Shown: positions 38,353-47,953, counted from the stretch's first letter. The stretch is DNA of 64,000 bases from Arthrobacter stackebrandtii (GCF_017876675.1 NZ_JAGIOI010000001.1:1-64000), one strand, 5' to 3'. Made by a program: numbers and translations. Notes: a model not told the origin generated them from the letters alone.

Positions 38353-38705
38353 GCTTGTGCAACTCCCCCAATCAATCGCGCAACGTCTTGCTGGGACATT
38401 CCCAGCTTGCGCGCCTCTTCCAATAGTTGTTCTGCCAGTTCAGTGATGCGGACCAGCCCGGGCCCTGCGTCCTGGCGGACAAAGGCGCCACGGCCCTGGC
38501 GCATGTCGATGATGCCCTCGTCCCGCAGTTGCTTGTAGGCACGCAGCACGGTGTGCATGTTGACCTGCAGCGCCGTGGCAAGGTCGCGTGCCGGCGGCAG
38601 GCGCTCGCCCGGTGCAAGGCTTCCATCCACGACGCCCGCGCGCACCTGGACAGCAATCTGGTCCGCAAGGGACAGGCCCGAGGCTGCATCAACACGAAAC
38701 AACAT
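38349..38705 (-). CDS. GntR-family transcriptional regulator, YtrA subfamily
   Basis: A 118-residue repressor. The winged helix covers residues about 10-78 with LSLADQIAVQVRAGVVDGSLAPG and LPPARDLATALQVNMHTVLRAYKQL. The short helical C-terminus (about 80-118) without a ligand domain marks the YtrA group. The ATG at 38705 has no ribosome site and is preceded by a promoter that predicts a leaderless message. The palindromes over that promoter suggest autoregulation. Confidence 0.9.
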   Translation of the reverse strand: MLFRVDAASGLSLADQIAVQVRAGVVDGSLAPGERLPPARDLATALQVNMHTVLRAYKQLRDEGIIDMRQGRGAFVRQDAGPGLVRITELAEQLLEEARKLGMSQQDVARLIGGVAQA

Positions 38706-38706
38706 G

Positions 38707-38741
38707 TTTGCAACACTATGCAAACAATGTGCACATTGCAA
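38707..38741 (-). promoter_or_regulatory. gntR promoter with overlapping palindromic operators
   Basis: Minus-strand TTGCAA (38736-38741), a 17-nt spacer and TAGTGT (38713-38718) place the transcription start on the ATG at 38705. Two palindromes cover it: TTTGCA-N6-TGCAAA (38707-38724) and the perfect CAATGTGCACATTG (38725-38738). The likely binder is the GntR protein encoded just downstream. Confidence 0.65.
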
Positions 38742-38855
38742 GTAACAATGGCTCCTCAAGTGGATTGGGTCAGCTGGCACACCTTACGCTCAATCAGGCG
38801 CCCCACCCACGTTTAAAAGGGCAGCCGGCCCAACCACCACACACGAAGGATTACA

Positions 38856-39338
38856 GTGTCCGAGAACTCACCACAGGGCGACGGCAAGACCACCAGGCAA
38901 CGCCGGGGACCGGGTTTTCGCACCAGGGCCACTGCCTTTCTTCTCGCCATTCTCCTGGGCATCGGCAGTCTGGTCTGCATTGTCAGCCTTAGCAACAACT
39001 TGACTGCCAGCTACACCGCAACAGACGGCAAAGTACTCTCTACGGAGACTAAAACGCGATCGCGGATCAACCGCAAACAGCGTCATCGCAAGAAACGCTA
39101 CTACTCCACCATTGAATACCAACTCAACGGCGTCACACGGACGGACCGGGTCAAAAGTGGCTCGTTGATGAAGGGCATAACCGTTCCTGTCTGGGTACAG
39201 GACAACACTGGCGATGTGCATTTTCACAAGCCCAAGCCACCAGAATTTGGGCATTGGCTGCTGGCCTTTGCCATGCCCATCGCCAGCTTGTACTTCCTGC
39301 GGATGACCTTCCGCAGGGGACGACTAGTCCGCCAATAG
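38856..39338 (+). CDS. small membrane protein, DUF3592-like
   Basis: A 160-residue protein with helices at about 26-48 and 134-150 and an extracytoplasmic loop between. The loop pattern (GKVLSTETKTR, YYSTIEYQLNGVTRTDRV, VPVWVQDN) resembles DUF3592. The GTG start has AAGGA five bases upstream. It is divergent from gntR. The function is unknown. Confidence 0.7.
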   Translation: MSENSPQGDGKTTRQRRGPGFRTRATAFLLAILLGIGSLVCIVSLSNNLTASYTATDGKVLSTETKTRSRINRKQRHRKKRYYSTIEYQLNGVTRTDRVKSGSLMKGITVPVWVQDNTGDVHFHKPKPPEFGHWLLAFAMPIASLYFLRMTFRRGRLVRQ

Positions 39339-39379
39339 GCCTGCCCGGAACCGAGGCCGGGCCTTTGGCCACCCAGCAG

Positions 39380-40327
39380 TTATTGCATGCCGGCAAGCTG
39401 CTCGACAGCATCACAGAACGCCTGAACACAGGTGGGTCCGCCATGGCCTTCGTCGTCCACAACGGTGAGGGTGCTGCCCGGCCAACGTTGGTGCAGGAGC
39501 CACGGCGTGACGGCCGGGCCGCTGACGTCGCGCCGGCCGTGGATGAGGTGGCCGGGAACCCCTTCGAGCTCGTGAATTCGGTCCAGGATCCGTTCCCCGC
39601 CAACCAGGAAACCGTCGTTGGACCAGTAGTGGGTGACAAGGAGCGCAAACGTCATGCGGGCGCGTTCGTCGTCGATGTAGCGCCCGCGCATCTGCGGGGC
39701 ATCCAGGGAGACGTGCCACGATTCCCAGCGGTCCCAGGCCAGGGCAGCAGTTTCGGCGTCCTTGCGGTCCGAACCGGCAAGACGGCGGGCGTACGCCCCG
39801 ACCAGCCGTTCGCCCTGGACGGCCCCTGAAGCCTCGGCAAACTCATGCCACGCCTCCGGGAAGATCCTCCCCACGCCCTCGGTGATCCAGTCGACCTCGT
39901 CGCGGCTGGTGGTGGTGACGGCCATGAGTGCGATCCCTGTGACACGGTGGGGATGGGCCAGGGCATACGCCAGCGCGAGAGTGCTCCCCCACGAGACCCC
40001 GGTGACGATCCACCGCGTGATGCCCAGGTGCTCCCGGACTGCCTCAATGTCCTCGATCAGGGTCCGGGTCGTGTTGAGCGGCAGGTTCGGGAGGTCGTCC
40101 TGGGCCGCCGGGGTGCTGTGGCCGCAGCCCCGCTGGTCAAGGCCGATGGTCCAGAACCTGTCGGAATCATGACGCTTGCGATAGCCCCCTTTGCCCAGGG
40201 AGCCGCCGGGACCGCCATGGAGGTAGAGAACTGGGATGCCGCCGGGGTTTCCCGTGGCCTCCCAGTAGATGCTTGCGTTGGGAACATCCACACGGCCATG
40301 GTCAAAAGTCGCGCCATCAAAGGTCAT
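39380..40327 (-). CDS. pip: prolyl aminopeptidase (proline iminopeptidase)
   Basis: Alpha/beta-hydrolase of family S33 (315 aa) that frees N-terminal proline. The oxyanion motif LHGGPGGS is near residue 36, DQRGCGHSTP near 64 is typical, and the nucleophile Ser lies in GVSWGS near 108. The acid is in HGRRDVSGP and the His in DDEGHGG near 296. I use the ATG at 40327; the longer frame adds 17 poorly conserved residues. With pepP at 19 kb it gives a second proline-specific peptidase in the window. Confidence 0.9.
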   Translation of the reverse strand: MTFDGATFDHGRVDVPNASIYWEATGNPGGIPVLYLHGGPGGSLGKGGYRKRHDSDRFWTIGLDQRGCGHSTPAAQDDLPNLPLNTTRTLIEDIEAVREHLGITRWIVTGVSWGSTLALAYALAHPHRVTGIALMAVTTTSRDEVDWITEGVGRIFPEAWHEFAEASGAVQGERLVGAYARRLAGSDRKDAETAALAWDRWESWHVSLDAPQMRGRYIDDERARMTFALLVTHYWSNDGFLVGGERILDRIHELEGVPGHLIHGRRDVSGPAVTPWLLHQRWPGSTLTVVDDEGHGGPTCVQAFCDAVEQLAGMQ

Positions 40328-40405
40328 GGCCCAATTCTGCCTGACGGCCCCGGCGCATTTGAATGCCGCCATACCCACACCGGTGATTTCCTGTCCGGCC
40401 TGGTT

Positions 40406-43400
40406 CTAGAGCTTTTCCTCCTGGTACAGCTTCAGGAGCATCGACTGAATCCATGGCGTGTAGGTGATGAGCTCATATTGCTGGCCTGCAGCGTTTCGAC
40501 GCTCCTCGACGACAACGCCCAACGTTTCGGCCAGCTTCGAAACGGTCCACGCGCCCCGGGTACCTTCAAGGACGCCGATGGCGCGGAGGCGCTCGTTGAG
40601 TGCCGTCACCTTGAGCTCCTCATCACCGGCGCGCAGGTGGCCATCCTTCTTCCAGCCGTCCAACAACCTGGTCAAGGTCAGGCTGGCATCGCCCGGGTCG
40701 GCGACCGGCGGGATCGCGGGCGGCCGGGCGGGCGGCGGGGGTGCTGCTGCCGGCAGGTGCGTGGGCAGTGGGGGCGCGCCCTGCGGCACCGTCGGCTCTG
40801 CTGCCGAATCGGTTGCGGCTGTTGCCAAGTCGGCTCTGCTGGCAAATGGGGACATGACACTGAACACCGGGCCGTTGTTCCAGCGGTTGCCGGCCGCGAA
40901 AACCATGAAAAGGTCCTTCGCCCGTGACACCGCCACATTCATCAGCTTGGGATTCGCATCTATGAAACCGGCCTGCGGACTGTTCAGGCCATATGCGGCC
41001 GAGAACAGCACGATGGGCCGCTCCGCCCCTTGCAGGCGGTGGGCCGTCCCCACCGTGATTTTCTTCCACAATGCATGTGGCAGCCGGGCTGACTCGCCGG
41101 CTGCCTCCACGGCTTTGCGCAACTCAGCGGATATCAGGGATGCCTGGGCGCTGAACGGCGTCACGACGCCTATCAGCGCATCCTCAGGAACCTTTTTGTT
41201 GGGCTCGGATTCCTGTGTGTTGTAGATGTCAAAGAAGTGCGCATAGTTCGCAACGATCCAGGCGGCAATCTCCTGCGCTTCACGCAGGTTCTTCCGGCTG
41301 GACCCTTCGGTTGAATCAGTGGACCCTGCCACATCCACCCATGAGAACGCCGGGTGCAGGCCTTCAAGCTTGGAGGATCCGGCCGGCCGTCTGGCTTCCA
41401 GCATGCCCTCATACAGCAGCGTGTTGCAGAATTCAATAATGCCCGGATGGCAGCGGAAGTGCTCCGAGAGAAACAGCCCCGGGCCACCATTGCCGTAGCT
41501 CCAGCTCGAGGCGTGGCTTGCCGCCCGCATCAAACTTGAAGGTTCCGAGCAAGTGGCTCCCCGGCCCTGCAGTTCCTCAAGCCACACTTGCCCGGAAATG
41601 CCAACGTCCAGCGCAACTTCCCTGTCGGTTTGCTCGTCAATCGACCACACGGGCGACAGTTGCTTTTCATCGCCCACCACCATGACACGGGATGCCAAGG
41701 CAAAACTGGGCAGGCCCAAGGGTGTGTCCACCTGCCCGGCCTCATCCACGATAAGCAGGTCAATGCGGCCAAGGTCAAAGCGGCTTGGCCTGTCCGGACC
41801 GGCGTAGAGCCGGAAGTACTTGGGCAATTGATAAACGGTCATGACAAAGCACGGGGTGAGCGCCGCAGCCTGTGACCAGTACCGCCCCATGATCTCCCGG
41901 GTGTTGCGCCGCCGTTTGTCTGGCTCAATGAAGTTGTCGGTGAGGAGCCACTGCGCCTCGTAGTAGTGCACCGCAAGCCAAAACTCTGCATAGCGCAGTG
42001 TCACATCCAGCAGCTGGTCAAGGCGCTCCAGGCTCTCACAGTCCTTGAGCTCGGAAATGCGATCCATCGAACTGACATAGGTGCACGCTTCAACCTTCCG
42101 GCAAAGACCGGCGTAGCTGCGCGACGGGCCATCCGGACCCATCGCGTCCAGCAGCCCCAGGCGGTACTTGTCCAGCTCGGTCATGGCGTCATGAATCCAC
42201 TGCTGCAGCTCCGGAATGTCGCGGGCCCCACCAAAGTAGCTGCTGGCGCAGGATACGAACCTGTCCTTTGCCCGGGCCAGGTAGGACTCGCTGCTGTACA
42301 GGGTATAGGTGTGGCTCTTATCGGCCTGTTCAACCAGGTACTGCTTCTTGGCCTGACCCAGTTTCCCTTGGGCCGGGCAATAGACGGCGAGGGACCGCAG
42401 CGACTCCTGGCCGGAATCGCCGTCGCCGTATTCCTGCAACAGCCAGCGGAAGTCCAGTGGCCCGGGCTCATCCTTGGTGACCGAGGCAAAGGAGGAAATG
42501 ATGTTGGTGACGGCCTGGTTGTTGGTGGACGTGCCTACGATGACGGGTGGATCGCGGCGGTCCAAGGCGTGCCTGGTCAGCAGGTTCGCAACAACGGACT
42601 GCAGCATGGTCGTCTTTCCGGTGCCGGGCGGACCGCTGACTGCAGTGACTTCACTGCCTGATTCATCAAGGAAAGCATGGACTGCCCGCCGCTGTGAATC
42701 AGTCAGCGGGAAGCCATCACTCATGGAACCGCATGACAGCCTGGCGGAGCGAAGCAGGCCGCCATTGTCATGGATGCTCGATTCGTTGCGCCGGCTGCCG
42801 CGCCACCCGTTGACAACGTGCGCCACGGTGGCGGGAAGCACCTTCTCCCTGCCGAGCGCATCATAAAGATCGAGAATCCCACCCACGGCATTGATCCGGT
42901 CGTAGGCCTGCACGTAGCCGATGCCGTACTCAATCGACTGGTCCGGCGTCTCATGGCGCGAGGCAAAATCGGCCAGTGCTTCTCCTGCGACCGCTTCAAA
43001 CAAGTCCGTGGCCAGGTCCATGGCGTCGGCAAAGGCCACAGACTGCGAAACTGTGGCCGGCATCTTGGACCGCGAGTGCTTCCAAAAGTCGCTGAGCTGC
43101 CCCACCGGCACACTCGACCCGCCCACGGATGGGGATTCCAACCTGGAGGACGGTATCCAAGGGGATGATGCAGGCTCCAGCTCGGGCTCCAGCCGTCCGT
43201 CGCTGTGGAGCCTGGCCGCCAGCAAGAGCAACCCGTCCTGGCGGACCTCACCACGGGTCAGGGAGGCATTCACCGTCACGAGCGACACTGCCACGTCAAG
43301 GGGCTTGTCGGTACCGGCATTCCGGCCGGCAAACAGTTTGGCTGCATCTTCGGAGCCCAGGTTTCCGGTCAGCAGCTGATTGCGGTCCACCGCGACAAAT

Positions 43401-43489
43401 AGGGGATCTTTCTTGAAGGCGACCTCATCCAATGTCCCCCTGCGCAGAACGCTTGAAAAATAGTCCGCCACCCGAAATCCGTCAACCAT
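40406..43489 (-). CDS. UPF1-like superfamily I helicase with novel flanking domains
   Basis: A 1,027-residue DNA/RNA helicase of the UPF1/DNA2 branch. Motif I SGPPGTGKTTM is near residue 286, motif II LLIVDEAGQVD near 581, motif III VGDEKQLSPV near 609, motif V TAHRLQGAERPIVLFS near 820, and motif VI MNVAVSRAKDLFM near 850. The first 260 residues match nothing I recognise. After a Pro/Ala-rich linker (about 885-925) a 100-residue C-terminal domain looks winged-helix-like. The ATG at 43489 has GAGG upstream. It stands alone, with no nuclease or methylase partner. Roles in repair, RNA metabolism or phage defence are all open. Confidence 0.85.
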   Translation of the reverse strand: MVDGFRVADYFSSVLRRGTLDEVAFKKDPLFVAVDRNQLLTGNLGSEDAAKLFAGRNAGTDKPLDVAVSLVTVNASLTRGEVRQDGLLLLAARLHSDGRLEPELEPASSPWIPSSRLESPSVGGSSVPVGQLSDFWKHSRSKMPATVSQSVAFADAMDLATDLFEAVAGEALADFASRHETPDQSIEYGIGYVQAYDRINAVGGILDLYDALGREKVLPATVAHVVNGWRGSRRNESSIHDNGGLLRSARLSCGSMSDGFPLTDSQRRAVHAFLDESGSEVTAVSGPPGTGKTTMLQSVVANLLTRHALDRRDPPVIVGTSTNNQAVTNIISSFASVTKDEPGPLDFRWLLQEYGDGDSGQESLRSLAVYCPAQGKLGQAKKQYLVEQADKSHTYTLYSSESYLARAKDRFVSCASSYFGGARDIPELQQWIHDAMTELDKYRLGLLDAMGPDGPSRSYAGLCRKVEACTYVSSMDRISELKDCESLERLDQLLDVTLRYAEFWLAVHYYEAQWLLTDNFIEPDKRRRNTREIMGRYWSQAAALTPCFVMTVYQLPKYFRLYAGPDRPSRFDLGRIDLLIVDEAGQVDTPLGLPSFALASRVMVVGDEKQLSPVWSIDEQTDREVALDVGISGQVWLEELQGRGATCSEPSSLMRAASHASSWSYGNGGPGLFLSEHFRCHPGIIEFCNTLLYEGMLEARRPAGSSKLEGLHPAFSWVDVAGSTDSTEGSSRKNLREAQEIAAWIVANYAHFFDIYNTQESEPNKKVPEDALIGVVTPFSAQASLISAELRKAVEAAGESARLPHALWKKITVGTAHRLQGAERPIVLFSAAYGLNSPQAGFIDANPKLMNVAVSRAKDLFMVFAAGNRWNNGPVFSVMSPFASRADLATAATDSAAEPTVPQGAPPLPTHLPAAAPPPPARPPAIPPVADPGDASLTLTRLLDGWKKDGHLRAGDEELKVTALNERLRAIGVLEGTRGAWTVSKLAETLGVVVEERRNAAGQQYELITYTPWIQSMLLKLYQEEKL

Positions 43490-43732
43490 GCCCCATCCTC
43501 ATCATTCGTGGATTTCCATAATATGCACGCCCACTTGGCCTGCCGTTCACAGATGGTCACATGCCGCCCGGCATGCCCTGCCCGACTGGCCGATACCGTC
43601 CCGGCCGATTCTTGAACCGTCCGACGTGCCTGCACGTTCACGCCATTGGGTCCATGGTGGCAACGCATCGTCTTGGCGCGGACAGGGGCCGGCGCATGTG
43701 TTCCTGCACGGGAACACGACGGGAGCCGCGCG
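43490..43732. other. intergenic gap
   Basis: The 243-bp gap upstream of the helicase gene and downstream of the small membrane protein gene shows a few short inverted repeats but no gene, strong promoter or U-tailed terminator that I can support. Confidence 0.4.
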
Positions 43733-44191
43733 TCATTTGTGCCGCTGGCGCCGCTCCTGCCGTTCCTGCCGCTGGAAATCGCGCAGGGTTGACGGCTCGC
43801 GGAACGCTGTCTTCCTGGCCGCTATGGCGCAGCTGGTGGCTGCCAGGAGTCCCAGCGTTGACAGCATCCACAGGGGAAGGCCACCGATGTCCCCTGCTGC
43901 ACCGGCGGGGCTGCCATAAGACAACAACCCGACGGCAACTGCCGCACAACACAATGCGGAGAACGCCGTGGCGACAAACAACCACAGGTATGCCCTGCTC
44001 TGCCGCAGAAGCCCCTTCGGCGCCACCGCGAGGAAGGCTGCCGGGGTGGTCAGGGCCAAGACGATTGCGGCGATGTAGGCAGGTCGGTACATGGCCTCCG
44101 TCAGCGGCAGGAAGAGCCCGCAGACCAGGACCATCGCCGCCAGTACAACGGGCACGGCCTGCCGCCACAACCCCTGTGCGTCTACTTCCAT
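43733..44191 (-). CDS. small integral membrane protein, unknown function
   Basis: A 152-residue protein with four predicted helices (about 12-30, 38-58, 67-90, 104-122) and a basic C-terminal tail (DFQRQERQERRQRHK). I chose the ATG at 44191 because GGAG lies six bases upstream. No family is recognised. Confidence 0.65.
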   Translation of the reverse strand: MEVDAQGLWRQAVPVVLAAMVLVCGLFLPLTEAMYRPAYIAAIVLALTTPAAFLAVAPKGLLRQSRAYLWLFVATAFSALCCAAVAVGLLSYGSPAGAAGDIGGLPLWMLSTLGLLAATSCAIAARKTAFREPSTLRDFQRQERQERRQRHK

Positions 44192-44240
44192 TTCCGTCTC
44201 CAAGCCGGCCTCCCGTTGTCAGCATAGCTGGCCACAAATG

Positions 44241-44306
44241 AAATGCGCCCGCTCCCCATAAATGCGCCCGCTCTACGGGGCGCATTTATGGGGAACGGGC
44301 GCATTT
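44241..44306. repeat. 29-bp long hairpin with internal repeats
   Basis: Positions 44241-44269 pair with 44278-44306 over 29 bp with one mismatch and an 8-nt loop. Within the left arm the 14-mer AAATGCGCCCGCTC occurs twice (44241-44254, 44260-44273), so the arms are built from a repeated unit. It lies after the pheT stop and before the membrane-protein gene, so it may end pheST transcription; its length and repeats are unusual for a plain terminator. Confidence 0.8.
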
Positions 44307-44341
44307 TCCATTCAGCGGCCGAACACCGGATCGAAAAGGTG

Positions 44342-46885
44342 TCAGCGCTGCGTGGCGCCAAACCTTTCGGCGGCCAGCTCGACGGCGGACGCACGTGCCG
44401 CCGACGCCTCATCTGCCGTCAGGGTGCGGTCGGCGGCGCGGAAGCGCAGGCCGAAAGCAAGCGACTTGCGTCCTTCCGGAATGCCGGTTCCCTGGTACTC
44501 GTCGAACAGGGCCACATCCTCGAGGAGCTCACCGGCGCCTTCGCGAAGGGTTTCCAGCACGGTCTGCGCCGGAATCTCCACAGGCACCACCAGCGCCACA
44601 TCCTGGGTGGCAATGGGGAAGGTGGAGATCGGCTTGGCCACGATGACGTCGGCCGCTGCGGCAAACACCTTGTCGGCGTTGATCTCCATCGCCACCGAAC
44701 GGGCGGGCATGTGCAGTTCGGCCAGCAGCTTCGGGTGCAGCTCGCCGGCGAAGCCGACAACCTCACCGCTGCGCAGCGCCAGCTCGGCGGCACGACCCGG
44801 GTGGAACGCCTGGTGCGAGCCCTGCGAAACCACAAGCTCAACACCCACGACGTCGGCCACCAGGCGGGCGGCGTCAATCGCGTCAGCCCAGTCCCAGGCA
44901 CGCGGGGCGTGCCCCGGGGCCGCAGGCGAATCCTTGCCCGTGAAGACCGCGCCAATGGTGAGCGGCTGGTAGGGGATGCCGTCATACAGGGCGTCCAGGA
45001 CGTCGTCGGACGGCTTGGTGCCCAGCGGCGGAATGGACGGGGTTCCCATGGAATCCTCCGGCAGGAACACCAGGCCGGACTCGAACAACGCCAGGTCGTG
45101 GAAGCCCCGCGAGTGGTTGCGCTTGGCTGTCTCGACCAGGCCCGGCAGCACGGAGGTGCGCAGGAAACCGAACTCCTCGCTCATTGGGTTGGCCAGCTTC
45201 ACGGCGGTGCGCGGGGCTCCGGCCTCGGCCACGCCGAAGGTGTCGTTGGAAGCCTTCGACACGAACGGGTAGGCCAGGATTTCGGTCAGGCCGGAATCAG
45301 CCAGTGCCTGCACCACGCGGCGGCGCTGCTGCTGCGTGCGCGAGTAGCCGCGGCCGGGAGGGGCCGTGGGCAGCGTGGACGGAATGAGGTCGTAGCCCAC
45401 CAGGCGGGCGACCTCCTCAGTCAGGTCCTCCTTGGTGACCAAATCGTGGCGCCAGCTCGGGGCTGTGACGGAATATCCGCCGTCGACCTTCTCCACCCCG
45501 GCACCCAGGTCCGTCAGCGAACCCATGATCTGTGATTGGGTGAACTCGATGCCGATGCGGGCCGAGGTGAAGCCGGACGGCAGGAACACGGGGGCCGCGG
45601 CCACAACGTTGTTGACGTCCGTGGACGCGGCAGACTCGGTGCCGCCGGCCAGCTCGACGAGCAGGTCCACGGCGCGCTGGGCGGCAACGTCGGCCACGAG
45701 CGGGTCAACACCGCGTTCGAAGCGCTTGGACGCCTCCGACGGCAGCTTGTGGCGGCGGCGCGAGCGGGCGATGGAGACTTCCTCAAAGTGCGCGGCCTCA
45801 ACCAGCACGTTGACGGTGGCGTCCGTGACCTCGGTGGAGGCGCCGCCCATGACGCCGGCGATCCCGATGGGGCCGGTGGAATCCGTGATCAGCAGGTCCT
45901 CGGCGTCGAGCTTGCGCACCTTCCCGTCAAGGGTTTCCAGGGTCTCCCCGGCAGCCGCGCGGCGTACCGTGATGGCACCCGAGAGCTTGTCAGCGTCGTA
46001 GAAGTGCAGCGGCTGGCCCAGCTCAAGCATGACGTAGTTGGAGATGTCCACGGGCAGGGAGATGGAGCGGATCCCGGCCAGGCGCAGGCGCGAGGACATC
46101 CACGTGGGAGTTGGCGCGCCTGCGTTAATTCCCGTAACGGTGCGTGCCACGAAGCGGTCGCAGCCGGGCTTGCCGTAGACGGGCGCCTCATCGGCCAGCA
46201 CGACGGCGTGGCCCTCACCATCGGGGGCGGTTACCTCCACCAGCGATGCCGGGTCCGTGAAGACAGAATCAGTGGCGTGGGCGTACTCGCGCGCCACGCC
46301 GCGAATGCTGAACGCGTAGCCGCGGTCCGGGGTCACGTTGATCTCGGCGGCCTCGTCCGTCAGGCCCAGCAGTTCCAGCGCGTCGGTGCCCAGCTCCGGG
46401 TCAAGGCCCAGGGTGGAGAGCACCAGGATGCCGTCATGGTCCTCGCCAATGCCGAGCTCGCGCACGGAGGCGATCATGCCGGCGGAGACGTGGCCGTAGG
46501 TCTTGCGCGGGGTGATGCGGAAGTCGCCGGGCAACACGGCGCCGGGCAGGGTGACAACAACCTTGTCCCCCACCTCGAAGTTGTGCGCACCGCAGACGAT
46601 GCCCTGCACGCCGGAGGGGTCAATGCCGTCAATGTCCAGGGTCTGTGCGGCGCCCTCGGGCACCACGCGCACGGAGCACCAGTTGATGGTCTTGCCATTG
46701 GACTGCGCTTCGGGCTCCTTCGACAGGACCTGGCCCACCACAATGGGGCCGCTGATCTCATCAAGGGGGCGGTGGACGTCCTCTTCTTCAAAGCCGACCT
46801 TGACGAGGTCGTTCATTACATCTTCGGCAGTTGCTCCTGCCGGCACCTGCGCATACTCGCGCAGCCAAGTCAGTGGAATACGCAC
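44342..46885 (-). CDS. pheT: phenylalanyl-tRNA synthetase beta subunit
   Basis: Beta chain (847 aa) of the cytosolic alpha2-beta2 enzyme. The N-terminal tRNA-binding OB fold (about 40-155) has PIVVGQVLSKEPEAQ; the B3/B4 editing domain lies around 215-390; B5 with LPSGFTSARIGIEF follows; the C-terminal anticodon-binding FDX-ACB domain ends the protein (PISTFPIATQDVALVVP). The ATG lies 3 bases after the pheS stop. A long hairpin follows the gene. Confidence 0.97.
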   Translation of the reverse strand: MRIPLTWLREYAQVPAGATAEDVMNDLVKVGFEEEDVHRPLDEISGPIVVGQVLSKEPEAQSNGKTINWCSVRVVPEGAAQTLDIDGIDPSGVQGIVCGAHNFEVGDKVVVTLPGAVLPGDFRITPRKTYGHVSAGMIASVRELGIGEDHDGILVLSTLGLDPELGTDALELLGLTDEAAEINVTPDRGYAFSIRGVAREYAHATDSVFTDPASLVEVTAPDGEGHAVVLADEAPVYGKPGCDRFVARTVTGINAGAPTPTWMSSRLRLAGIRSISLPVDISNYVMLELGQPLHFYDADKLSGAITVRRAAAGETLETLDGKVRKLDAEDLLITDSTGPIGIAGVMGGASTEVTDATVNVLVEAAHFEEVSIARSRRRHKLPSEASKRFERGVDPLVADVAAQRAVDLLVELAGGTESAASTDVNNVVAAAPVFLPSGFTSARIGIEFTQSQIMGSLTDLGAGVEKVDGGYSVTAPSWRHDLVTKEDLTEEVARLVGYDLIPSTLPTAPPGRGYSRTQQQRRRVVQALADSGLTEILAYPFVSKASNDTFGVAEAGAPRTAVKLANPMSEEFGFLRTSVLPGLVETAKRNHSRGFHDLALFESGLVFLPEDSMGTPSIPPLGTKPSDDVLDALYDGIPYQPLTIGAVFTGKDSPAAPGHAPRAWDWADAIDAARLVADVVGVELVVSQGSHQAFHPGRAAELALRSGEVVGFAGELHPKLLAELHMPARSVAMEINADKVFAAAADVIVAKPISTFPIATQDVALVVPVEIPAQTVLETLREGAGELLEDVALFDEYQGTGIPEGRKSLAFGLRFRAADRTLTADEASAARASAVELAAERFGATQR

Positions 46886-46888
46886 CGC

Positions 46889-47953
46889 TTAGATCTCCAT
46901 CCCAAAGTGTTCGCTGAATCGTACGTCGCCCTCGATCATGTCGTGCATGTCGCCCACTTCGTTGCGGAACATGAGAGTGCGTTCAATGCCCATGCCGAAG
47001 GCAAACCCGGAGTACTCCTCGGGGTCGATCCCCGCCGCGCGGAGGACATTCGGGTTGACCATGCCGCAGCCGCCCCACTCGATCCACTGGGGGCCGCCCT
47101 TGGCACCGGGGTGCCAGATGTCCAGCTCGGCGGAGGGCTCGGTGAAGGGAAAGAAGTTCGGGCGCAGGCGGATGCTGGCTTCCTCGCCGAACATCTGCCG
47201 GGCAAAGTGTTCCAGCGTGCCGCGCAGGTCGGCCATGGACAGGCCCTTGTCGATGGCCAGGCCCTCGAACTGGTGGAACACGGGCGTGTGTGTCGCGTCG
47301 AGCTCATCCGTGCGGAACACCTTGCCGGGGCACAGTACGTAGACCGGCAGTTCGCGTTCCAGCAGCGAGCGGACCTGCACCGGTGAGGTGTGGGTGCGCA
47401 GCAGCAGGTGCGCCTCGGGGGGCTCCACGAAGAAGGTGTCCTGCATTTCGCGGGCCGGGTGGTCCGGGGCGAAGTTCAGCGCGTCAAAGTTGAACCACTC
47501 GGATTCCAGCTCCGGGCCCTCGGCGATTTCCCAGCCCATGCCCACGAAGATGTCGCAGACGCGGTCCTGCAGGGTGGAGAGCGGGTGGCGGGCACCGGCA
47601 CGGCGGCGGCGCGGGGCCGCCGTCACGTCAACGGTCTCCTCGATGAGGATGCGGGCGGCGTCCTCGGCCTCAAGCACCTCGGTGCGGGCTGCGAGCGCCT
47701 TGGCAACACGGCCGCGTGAGGCGCCCATGATCTTGCCGGCGGCGGCCTTGAATTCCTTGGCGAGCCCGCCAATTTCGCGGTTGGCCAGGCTCAGCGGCGA
47801 CTTCTCGCCGGTGTGCGCCAGCCGTGCCGTCTTCAGCTCATCCAGGGTCGTGGCGGCAGCGATGGCTGCGAGCGCGTTCTCGACGGCGGCACCAATGGCG
47901 GCTTCGTCAAGCGGGTCCGGGACCGCTGCGGGTTCGGTGGTTGGTTCGGGCAT
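46889..47953 (-). CDS. pheS: phenylalanyl-tRNA synthetase alpha subunit
   Basis: Catalytic alpha chain (354 aa). Class II motif 2 is at FRTDELDATHTPVFHQFEGL and motif 3 at FAFGMGIERTLMFRN. HPLSTLQDRVCDIFVGMGWE is the usual start of the catalytic core, after a helical coiled-coil arm. I chose the ATG at 47953, which has AAAGGA eight bases upstream; an in-frame ATG at 47983 would add ten residues and has no ribosome site. No attenuator peptide rich in Phe was seen upstream. Confidence 0.95.
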   Translation of the reverse strand: MPEPTTEPAAVPDPLDEAAIGAAVENALAAIAAATTLDELKTARLAHTGEKSPLSLANREIGGLAKEFKAAAGKIMGASRGRVAKALAARTEVLEAEDAARILIEETVDVTAAPRRRRAGARHPLSTLQDRVCDIFVGMGWEIAEGPELESEWFNFDALNFAPDHPAREMQDTFFVEPPEAHLLLRTHTSPVQVRSLLERELPVYVLCPGKVFRTDELDATHTPVFHQFEGLAIDKGLSMADLRGTLEHFARQMFGEEASIRLRPNFFPFTEPSAELDIWHPGAKGGPQWIEWGGCGMVNPNVLRAAGIDPEEYSGFAFGMGIERTLMFRNEVGDMHDMIEGDVRFSEHFGMEI

